Shown one piece after another: positions 44,174 to 56,100 of a DNA stretch of 64,000 nt. A model generated the notes under the pieces. That model was given only the letters and a program-made list of their open reading frames with translations. It searched no databases and was not told the DNA's origin. Position numbers and translations under genes: made by a program. Source of the DNA: Phallusia mammillata (lineage: Eukaryota; Chordata; Ascidiacea; Phlebobranchia; Ascidiidae); the NCBI GenBank assembly GCA_003260075.1, contig QLIY01000347.1:82888-146887 (forward strand), read 5' to 3'. Numbering within the stretch: position 1 is the stretch's first letter; every line of letters begins with the position of its first letter.

Positions 44174-47100
44174 TATTTACAAAAAAAAATTTGCATTTAT
44201 TAGACAACTTTTTCTCAACCCTCAATGTGCCAGGACTGAGATAAACCATGATAAGGTTTTGACCCTGTGGGTACTTTACAACATAACATATATGTTCCAA
44301 TTCTACACTATTTTCATTTTTGCATGTTTTTTAATTAAGGAATGGGTGTGCTCTGTTACAATGCTTCAAGGCCTAATTTCTATTGTTGTGTTGTCATTTC
44401 TAACATTGCGCAAAGTTTGTAGCTCATTTCGAGCATTGTATTTTTGCGACACAGTAGCATTACAGGAATTCCTATCAAGGTCTGCAAGCATTGTAATCCC
44501 AAATCTGGTGTAGTTTTTAGTAACGTTAATGGCCTCTTATAACCCAATATAATACTTAAGTTTATTAATGAAGGAAAACCTTAAATGGCCCAAGCAGTTT
44601 ATGAAACCAGCAAAACCAATATAAGGCTTACCTCTACAGTGAGAGAGTTCAAAAGTGCACTAATTATGCCACTGCTGTAAATGTCAAAAGGTGACAACGA
44701 CTTGTCATCATTCAGCAGTGATTTAATTTCCTTCAGACAAGTTCTGTATTCCTCTGCCTTGGTTTGCTGTGCATCCTTCTCATGTGATCCTGGTAGAGAG
44801 AAATGTAAGTATTATTGGTTACCGTTTAAATGACAACTTGATTTTAAACAATTTTTTGGATGCGCTATACCAGAAAGTTTAGACTGTACAAATCCGATTT
44901 TTAACATAATCTGTTTAATTGGAATTTAAATCAAAACTTTATTAATTTGTTTAAAACTGTACAGAAAATATGGATTAGCAATTAACTGGATTTGTCTGTA
45001 TCTGGGGACAACTTAAATGTAAAAAGAACTATTCAGTTTTTGCAACTGTGTCTAATCAGTAGGTCTACAAACAGATAGTTAAGTCTTCCACTTTGAGCTG
45101 TTTTCTGGTGAAGAACATTGAAGCGGGAGACAATATAAATTCTACTTTATAAAACAATACAGCCACCATTACAACGAACTAATGTCCTCTTACATAAAAT
45201 TCTCATATTCTACAACATGTGTTACTTCCTGTGTAAAAACAGTCAAATTGTTGCCCTTTTCAGCATCACCAGATTTGATAGTAATTTACCTGTTGAAAGT
45301 TTGTTCAATTTGGCAGCAACCTCCTTCAGTTGCGTGACAATGCCCCTAGGAGCGTCATTGGATGATTTAAAATACTCGTTGTACAACGTCTTTGCCAGGT
45401 TTCTTACTTTTTCTTTTAATTCATCCTGTATAACAATTATTGGTTTATGCTGTTTGGTTGTTTCATTTTTTATTGAGAAATGAAAATTCAAACTGTTATT
45501 CATTAAAACAATCAAGGATAAAAGTTATAAAATGTGTGATAATAATTTCTGACTCACCTCGTTATTTTTCTGTGTAGGTGTGTGACTTTTTGAAACTGAT
45601 TGATTCATGAAGTCGAAGGTAGCTGAGCTTTCAGGAGCGAAAGTATGTCTCGTACCACGATTTGACTCAAACTTAAAACCATTCATTCCCTTCTTGAGAA
45701 TAGTCGACTGCAAAAAAACATATATTTAGGAATACATTACCTTAAACCAAACATTAGTCTGCTGAGCATTAATGTTTTGCAGGACAACCAAGCAATATGA
45801 TTGACGCTCGAAATTAAAGCAGTTTTTTTTAACACTGCCTAACAAAAAAACAGGCAAGATTTAAAGCAGAGATGTAGCGAATATTCGGTTTGCCAAATTT
45901 ATTTGGCAGAATTGGCTGTTTTAACATCGATTCAGTTTTGGGCCAAATAATTTGTAGCAATTCGGCCTAAACCAAATTTTTACAAACACCTTATTGTATT
46001 GTGTTACTAATTTATTGTGCAAAATGTGTCTTTGCTGCTTAATAAGGTACCACACGATCTTTCAAACTGTAACTGTGCCATAACTACAATAACAAATTCT
46101 TATCATTTGTAAAACAATATCGTTTCATCCCACTTCAGACAAAAAGGCAGTAATTCATTGGCAGGCCGGCAATCATTAACATTATAAACGATCGGTTAAT
46201 TAGGGCCAATTTCGTTTTTACAATGGGTGCCATGTGCACTAAATACATTTTGTGAGCTTTCCCAATAGGAGGTTGTTTCCAATTTACCTAACTGTTTACA
46301 GCTGTGTTATTTAATGACTAAAAATAAAACCATTCAAGTTTAAAAAGCCTTAATTTGCAAGTACAGACCTGTTGTCCATCTGTGTTGGTGAGTAGAAGTT
46401 GATCTTGCTTTTTACAAGTGAGAACCCAGTTGCCGATGGTGATGGACACTGAGCTTGGTTGTGATAATATCGGCAAGGCAACACCACCATGTGATGCTTC
46501 AATGTACGAGCGACGTAGCTTGTCAAAAAACTCCGTTCTGCTTTCTAAATACAATTTTAACAGTTGAGCTTTGACATGTGTGGGTGCAACAAAACGTGTA
46601 TGTAATATGGTAAAAGAAAATTACACTTAAAGTTTATTTAAATAAGATTTGAAAACTTTGATGTCGATATCCTTTGGTTAGTTTATTTTTTTACAGAAGT
46701 AAACCTTAGTTTTTTAAGAAAACAAAAAAATTTAACACAAGTTCTTCAAAATTTTGTTTTTAAATAGAAAAAAAATAAAAAATCTTTCCTAAATTGATTA
46801 ACTTATTGTTTGAAAGAAATTATTGCAAGTCTTTGCCCTATTTTTTGCTTGTCATCATGGTTTCAATACTCCTTAAACTAATCAAAGAATTTTCTTTCAA
46901 ACATTCTTGCCTGCACTGTCTGATCCGTCCTCTGGGCTTCCACTTGAATACATAGTGGAAAGTTTCAGGTCAAGAATATATCGAAACCATCCATTACTCC
47001 CATGCGATAGTTCCAAAGCAACTGCAGAATTCCACAAATAAAGACAATCCCGACCACGAGCAAGGGTCCATGTGTCCAGCCATCGATACAATGTGCCAGT

Positions 47101-50100
47101 TTTCATGTAAGTTGCATCTGGAACATCTGCTGTTTTGACTTCCAGTTTTTCATCTGATTTGTCTCCACCTGCAAAATAGTGAGGACATTTTTGAGTGTTT
47201 TTGTCAACCGAAAAATTCTCTAATGTCAACAGGACAAATCATAGTAGACCGGCCTATTAAAGGTGTCAAACCGAAATCAAGCCAGTCACCATGCAAGTCT
47301 TCAATAGGCCTAACATATTATGATTTGTATTTTAGTGTGTCGTGATTGTTGGTCTGCATGACTGCATCAGACTTGATCTCGGTTATAAATTTATGTTCAT
47401 CTTAACTGTCAATAAGCTAAATGAGTATTGTCAGGCCTAAATTTAAGAGAAAGCAGTAAACTGCACATATTACATAAATTTATTGTTGAAAGGTCAAACA
47501 TAGGTAAACATTTTAATGTAAAAGAAAATCCCCCCCCCCATCAGACTTGATCTCGGTTATAAATTTATGTTCATCTTAACTGTCAATCAGCTAAATGAGT
47601 ATTGTCAGGCCTAAATTTAAGAGAAAGCACTAAACTGCACATATTACATAAATTTATTGTTAAAAGGTCAAACATAGGTAAACATTTTAATGTAAAAGAA
47701 AAGAAAAACTTGACAAGTGATGCAACATACATGCAGGTGTTCATAAACGCATTATATTCGAAATCCCCTCCAACCCTAACATGCCTGTTGCCTAATGAAA
47801 GTGAAAATATATTTGGTTGATTTTTAGTCGTAGTTGGTCAACTGGAATATCCCCCCCCCCAGTGAAAATATATTTGGTTGATTTTTAGTCGTAGTTGGTC
47901 AACTGGAAGAATTCGCACTAGTTGACTAACTTACCAGGAGAGTGAATATTTTCTTTGGCATTTTCGTGATCAGGCATAATTTGTTTGTCCGATAAGTTGC
48001 TGATATTATAGCATTCGTTGCCACCCGATATTGAGAAAACCTTGTTTGTTATCCAATCGCGAGTCATTGCGTTGGAGAAAGAGCTGGCACATTTGCTTAA
48101 CAAGTGCTGAGTGATTTCCAACGCTGCCAAATGACCTTCATCATCTCCCTGTGCAAATCCAAGTAACTTGTTAAATAATAGTTCAGATTGTTACGTACTG
48201 CATTAGCTTAATTAGGTTAATGCTACCCATGTTTTTTTATGTTGAAACTAACTTAACGTTACACGGCTTTGCCTTTACATGACCAGTGGTGTATTAAGCT
48301 GTACAGGCCACAGAAGTACGCGTTTTTCACCATCTAACGCATTTAAGAAAAACTGTCATTTTTATTCTATACTTTAGCAAGTTATGAATACTTTAGCAAG
48401 TAAATGCAAATTTAATATATATTGATCCGTTTGTTTAACTGCTCGGCCGAGCACCAGGGATCAAAAAACAGCGATGCTAGGTACCAAAGACTCAGGTTCT
48501 GGCTTGGCTCTGACCATGCCTTAGCAACCTAAGTTATATATAACATGTCACATTTTTATGTTATACTGTGTGCTTTGCGGTTTAAAAATGTTTTACATGC
48601 AATTTTAAAGTGAAAAACATGATTTTGTCAACATTAATATATTCTGCAAGTCAATCCTACCACACATTGTTTACAAGTTTTGCCCACATGTGATTAAAAC
48701 TCAAGCGGTCATTGATATAATCACCCACCATCACAATCAAAGTCGTAATTAAATCCCACTTATTTTTCAGGCAAGCCAATTAAATTTACTTTGTAGAGAT
48801 TTGAGTACCAAAGTGTTATTTAGCAGGAAATGTGCCAACAAGCCATTTTTGAATAAATAAATAAAATTGCAACATGGCAAAAACTTAATTAAAATGTTAT
48901 GTGGTATTTCACAACAAAAATCCTAAAAAGTTTAAGGGTTGATAAGTAAACTTAATTATTCTATCAATCAATATTTTTTGTTTGTTTCTGCGCCAAAATA
49001 TGAATAAGACCGATGCCATAAACATAAACATGTAAAATAGGCATTGAAACAAAAAGGGTATCTACTTTGCACTTTTTCTCAGTATTTTTTCACATTCACT
49101 ACATTATAAAACTTGTGAGACCAACCTCATGATCTAGAGCTGCAGATACAACACTGGCCAAGTTTTCCTTGATCTCAGGACAGTTTTGTGCCACATCGCT
49201 AAGTTGTTGGCTTGTTGCATATTTAGCAGTTTTTCTTAAAAGACCAAGGACAGCAATCGATACAGTTGGTGACACAGCTAGTTGGTAGGTATTGATGAAC
49301 AATGGCATTAATCTGTAATCAGAAAAAATCATTTTAGTTTCAGGAGATGCCATATAAGGTTTTGTCCAAGTTTAATTTGCAATGCATTGACGTTTAACCA
49401 ACAAAACTTTACTCCAGTGGTTCCCAATGGGAGAGGAATTTTAAAGCTTGAGGGAAGGAATTTACTTTAATTTTTACATGTGGTTTGTAAATAGACACTT
49501 AATATCTGGGCATATGACCTGTGAAGTTGATAAAAGACCCTATATTAAAGATCTTTGTATGGTTTAGCATCTGCTATGTAGTATATTATATATGTAGTAT
49601 GTTAGGGAGAAATAAAAATGTATTGAATTGTTAAGCAAGCAATTCGTAAAAAAGATTGGAAACTACTGCTTTATTTATTTTCAACAAAATCAAACCGAAA
49701 ATTTAAACACTTTGCTTGTTTGCGAAATTTAATCTACAGAAAATGGTACTTACTTTTGTAGATACACAGGAACCATTTGGGGATCTCCCTTCACACTGCT
49801 CTTTTCCTCCTCTTTTTGTTTCTTGTTTTCCTCTTCCTTCTTTCGCTCCTGTAATCTCGTTTTCTTTTGTTGCTGAGCTTCGTCAGACGACACCCAAGTA
49901 TCTAGCATACAGAAAAAGTTTTACAGACTTTTTTGTACTTTTTCTCTATTTGTAGATTCAACTTATAAGACACAATTTAAAAACACACAGGGACCCATTT
50001 GTTGTGAGCTATGAGGTCTTGACAATTGTTTTACTAAATACTTAGAAATTACTTAATCTATCATGTGTCAATGCAAGAATTTGACATGGACACTGCCTTC

Positions 50101-53100
50101 TTTCACTAACATGTGTGGTTAATTTTAGGCCCCCTCAACTGGTTCAACCAACGCCCCACCACAGTCGTGTTTACCCACAATGCGCCAACCTCACTTTCTT
50201 GTGAGACCCAGTCACATAACGCTTTATAATTTGTTGTAGCTGCCGTGCGTTCAGCCACTTTCCACTAATTGTGCCCTTCACTTTTATGCGCTTAACATTG
50301 CTATGTAGGGTAGCTATTTCCGGCTTGGTGAGTGTTTTAGTGCAATTGTGTCGCCATGTTTTCTTTCACCAAGCGAAATAAACTCAACCCAACTTAAGGC
50401 ATTGCACACATCTGTGTATTATTACTAAATGCTTGACATAAATATAAATATTTGTATGTCTTCAGTAGTAACATGTCATATTTTGCCAAACTGAGCTATC
50501 TATGTATTACTATTGAAAAAATTAAAAGTAAAATTCAGAAAACATTTGCAGTTTTTCACATACCTGGATTTTCTAAAATTTTCACAACTTCTCTGTGACC
50601 TTCGTCGTTTCGTTCCTTGGCTTTCTCCAGAGCAGTTTTGCCTTCCTCATCTCGCAGTGATGTGTCAGCAGAGTGAAGTAATAAGGTCTTGACGACCCCA
50701 GGACGACCGAAACATGCAGCATAGTGCAACGATGATGACCGTTGACCTCTATTCACATCAGCACCTCGCTCACATAAAAACTCAACCTAAAAGTAGCATT
50801 TAACAAAATAAAGAAAATTTGTCAGCAATCTGCTGGAGTATAGATTACAGAAACGGATGAAAATTTTCATAACTAAGCAACAAAAGCAAAAGCATCCAGC
50901 CAATAAATGATAAACTGCAGACTGTTACTCCCAGAAAACTAGAGGGCCATTGGACAGCTACACTGGACAATACAGCCAATCTCACGTTTTGAACATACAT
51001 GGTTGTTAAATTAAACTGCAGGGGTAAACGATTTTTTTAAAAACATCTAGATTTAACCATGTTTGTCTGTTTTTTATCATAATTTTCTCAGTGTAGAAAT
51101 ATTTTATTTGGTTTATTACTAAGTTTCCGCTGCTACAAGCTTAGTAACTTTTTTGCAACATTACAGTATTGTGGGCCCAATGATCAAAAATATAGTATAG
51201 AACCAAATGCAAGCAATTTTTTTATGTGTACAAACTTCTTAGGAACACTACACATGGACTTAATGCAAAGTAATTTATTTGAAAACATAACTGCCAGCAG
51301 AGGTTTTACACTTACCATTTCCTGGGTTCCAAATGCGGATGCCCAGTTCAGTAGAGTTTGGCCAACATCATCCATAAAGTTGACATCATATGCTGTAAAA
51401 AGAATACAGTTACATTTAAGTGGGTGATGAAATACAAACACATTTAATACCCTAGTTAGGGTTCAGTAAACAATTCAAAGTGTGACCCCCCCCCCCCCAG
51501 TTCAGTAGAGTTTGGCCAACATCATCCATAAAGTTGACATCATAGGCTGTAAAAAGAATACAGTTACATTTAAGTGGGTTATGAAATACAAACACATGTA
51601 ATACCCTAGTTAGGGTTCAGTAAATACTTCAAAGTGTGAGCCACAAAATAAGTCAAGTTTCATAACCCAAGTACACAAAAACAAAATAACAAGTGCAATT
51701 TTCGGTCTTGCAAAACTTAATCTCAATCTCTGCTTTCCTATAGTTACTGTAATACACCTACTGTGATGAAAAAAAAATAAACCATAGCAAACACTTTGTG
51801 TGACAACAAAACCACATAATGTAGGTGATGGTAAGATGGAAAACACTGTTTTGATGTGTCATCGTACACCAGACCGATTAAAGTCCTCATACCAAATCAA
51901 ATATTTCCAAATATGGCAATGCATATTTTATTCGGAATAAAATCACATTTGCCAGACGAGCTCTTTAAACCCCCCCCCCCACAAAAACAATATGTGTCCC
52001 CTTCAGGGAAGGGGACCCATAATAAAATCACATTTGCCAGACGAGCTCTTTAATATTGATGGCAATGCATAGACTAGAAAAATCTAGCCTGTGGTGGGAT
52101 TTGAACTCACAATATGGGCTTTGATTAAAACAAAATCAATCAGTGGTAAGTACCTACACAAACTGAAGGTTGAGACCACTGGTATTCTGTAATAAAGATA
52201 TTTACCTCCACTTTCCACAGCATCCACCAATGCATCAGTGTCCTTGCTTCGGATGCAATCAATAAGTTGTCTATGCGTTCGTTCGCCATCAAATAACTCC
52301 AGTCGTCTCATCCCAGCAGTTAAACTCCGAGCACCCATCAACAAAGCCATGTTGTGCTTTGGAACGGCTTTACGTCCCTCGTAGAGAAGAATTAGAAGCA
52401 AATCGCACAAACGAAGTGTGTCCATACAACATCTGCAAAGTTAGTTGTAAAAAAGTCAAAGAGTGGAAACCAATCGTAGTAAATACAAGGCCTTTTAAAA
52501 AACAAATGTTTTTGGAAACAAATAAACAGGGATATCTAACAGTAAAAAAAACACAATGCTGAAATGTGTGTCATCCTACAAAATGTTTTAATAAACTGAC
52601 AGAGTATGAAAGCCCAGTAAGCAAAATCAGGGAAGTCTTCCTATTGTATTCTCGGATAAAAACTGAAAACACTGCTATTGAGGCATTAAATTACCTTTCA
52701 TCACCCTTCAGTGCTTCTTCAATTGCTTGTGGCAAGTCAGACCGTAACAGTTCCTAGAAAAGTGGAAATAAACTTATCGCATCAATACAAATACCAGATA
52801 TAAGCTATTGCTGCCAGGTATAATATCAAGTTTATACAGTTCTTCTGGCAAGTATTTTTATTCCGATGTTTCAACGTCCTATACAGGTCACCTTCATCAG
52901 GGTAAATAACACTAAATGCGGATAATACCAGATTTTGCACAAAAACAACACCATATAGAAACATTATACACAGCCTTATATGAACAAAAAAATGCACAAT
53001 ACAAAATAAATCTTTGCCAAAAAAATGTTACACTTTTTTTTACCACTTACATGAGTTAGTGAGGAAGAACCACGACAAAGAATTGATAAAAGATTGATAA

Positions 53101-56100
53101 TTGTTGTAATTCCAAAATTGTTTTTTGAATCCGGTGTTGATCCCTGCGCACCCCCAGGAGTGCCACCCACACCTCTTGATTGGGGGGCGTTTCTGCTTCC
53201 ACAACTGCATGACAAAACAGTTTATGAATAGGAAAAGGATTGAAACTGCTATGCATCCAAAAAAATTGTTCGACTGTTAGCAACAGATACATTTTGTCAT
53301 ACAACTAAAACAACATTTTTCAAGCTGTTGATTTGAATTACACAAAACTTTTACATATGTTGGTTTATATCCATAAGGCGTGATTACTTAACCGAGTTAC
53401 CCAACTAACCCCTGTGATTGTTGGGCACTTATCCTGTCCGTTCTTAACAGAAGTATTTATTTAAAAGTACTTTTTGAGATTATAGTATTACATTACAATG
53501 ATAGCATACATGCTTTGCTGATGTTATTGTCATGTTTTCAGAGATCACCTCATTATATTGTTATCAGTGTCAAATATTAGGCACTAAAGAGTGGAAAAAG
53601 TCCCATGGATTAAAACACCACAAAACAGGCTACAGCACTACTGAAAATTTTTGCTCTGTCATTGTAATACAAAACCATATTGGCAAACAAGTGATGCAAC
53701 ACCCTGAAAGGGAAATCTAACCAGTAAGCACCACTCAACAGTTTACCATGACATGAAGTAAATAACTACGAAAGACTATCAGGTCATGATCTATTTATAT
53801 TACTTGGCAAGCCTCCTGACGAGTTCTGTCAACAAGCCATGAGCGTTCAGTGGAGAAGGGTCAACAAGTTTCCTTGTAAAGCGATCTGATATTGAAGCAA
53901 AGCATCTCAGTGCACCATCTGAAACCTGTAATGAAAACCGTATTTTCAATTTCCTGTTTGCCTTATACTATTACAGACACTTTTTATAGTTTTTGTGTAT
54001 TGTGTAACATGATGTGTATAAGGAGCTGTGTATATTTACTTACATGACAAAAACAACCAGTGCAATTGACAGAATATACATATCAAGAAATACACTTATT
54101 CGACTATTCCTTAACCTAATACGCAAACAGGCCAATTACCCTTCAGTTTGCCAAAAATGTAGGTACAAAACCCTATAAACTCACATGAGCATATTTTTTG
54201 AACATTTAGCATATTAACTAGACAGAAAAAATTATGGTCACCTTGTATTACAAAACTATGAATGTATTGTATTGTATTACAAAACTATAAATTTAACCAC
54301 TATACAAAAGCCACCCTAATGATTTGTTGTCATGGACAATGCACATGTGATTTCAGTGATACATATAAAGAGCTGACAGTGCGTTTGTGATGCTGCTGTT
54401 ACCAAAATCAAATCTATAGGAATATACTGAACATAAATGAATCACACCACCATTATAAACCAATGTATAGTGTTGAAATGGATTTGGCACACTTAAAAAC
54501 ACTATTACTGAATGTCAGCTAATCTGACATAATGAAAGTGCATTATTTAAATAGGTCCGTCATAGCAGCACACATTGTAAGTGTTTGCATTACCGCTATA
54601 AACACTAGTAATACACAAAAGTGTGTTATAAGCTCGGCTTAAAACACATGCCAGGCTATAAAAAACATTTCAAGCAATAGTAATGGAGTTATTTATATGA
54701 CCAGTAAGATATATTTGTGGCAAACATTTTTGGGATCTTATTTTAAACCCAACAATAACAAAGTTCAAAAAATATTTACAAGCAATATTAAGGGTACACT
54801 GATTCATAGGTTGCATATTCAGAACAAAAAGTGGATCTTATAATATAACTGAGCTAGTAATATATCATCAAATGCGAAAGTTCAAGCAAATGCACAAAAT
54901 GTCACAAATATTTAAAGTCAAATAAAAAGACAATACACCCTAAAAAAATCCACGTTACGGATTAAAATAAATCGGCAACCAAAAATGCTCCCGGATATAA
55001 TACTTCTTTAACAATGTTGTATTTACTTTTCCAATGCAAATAGATTTGGAATGGATTTTGTGATTAACGATCGAACGGCATTAGGCAATTCCAATTTAAA
55101 AGTAAATTTAGATTTATTGATTTGGAGACAGCACAACAGATAGAAAACCTGACCAGCTGGTTACACTGTACTCACATAAGGATCATCTGAATGTAGCAGA
55201 GTGGACAGGGATTTTACTGCATCGGGCAAAGTTGAACTGCTAACTTCAATCTTTCCACACAATTTGGTCACCACGCTCATAGCCGAGTGCAGTGTATCCT
55301 AAACATGCATTATATTCTTGTAAAAATCAGTTGTTATCAAACACTGGTGTGCCGCACAAGATTTCAAGTGTGCGGCAAAATATTGTTTTTTATGATTTGA
55401 TGACTAGAAATGAGTATGCATAATATTGATAAAACCTAATTTTAAGTTTATTTGTGAACGTAAGTCTAACCATCATACTAAAGATGCAAATTATTCTTTT
55501 TAAACAACTTTCTGTGTCTTTACCCGATAAATTGCCATTACAAATATTTTAATGCGCTGTAAGCCCGAAACGTTTAAGAAACACTAATGTAAAAAAATCC
55601 TGTTGGTCAATTGTATGGCAACCAAGAGCAGATGTAATTGGTTCAGACAGTGGGTATTTGCAAAAAGGTGCCCATCCTGTGATAATTTGAACATAACAGA
55701 ACAGACAGCATGTTTACCTTGTGAATCATTTTGTCGCAACTGCATATGAAGGTCAATGTTGAAGAAAGACCACCAGCATCAAACACGGCACCTGGTTCTC
55801 TTGTGCAAATGAATTCAAGAACCTAAATTTAAAAGCATAGTTTTAACTTGAAAACATGGTACAAAATCGAGAAAAAGAGTAAAAATGAAATCATTTCGTA
55901 AAACAGTTACCATTTAAGTCCATGATAAGTGTAACCAAAATTGGGCTATTTATGAAAAAATCTGAGCAATTAGGGCAACTAATACCCCAATACACAACCA
56001 GACACATTAATGCAGTAGTTCTTAACATGGGAGGAATTTCAAAATGTGAGGGGAGAAATTTACATGTGATTTGTAATAGGCACATATAAGCTTTAGGAAT

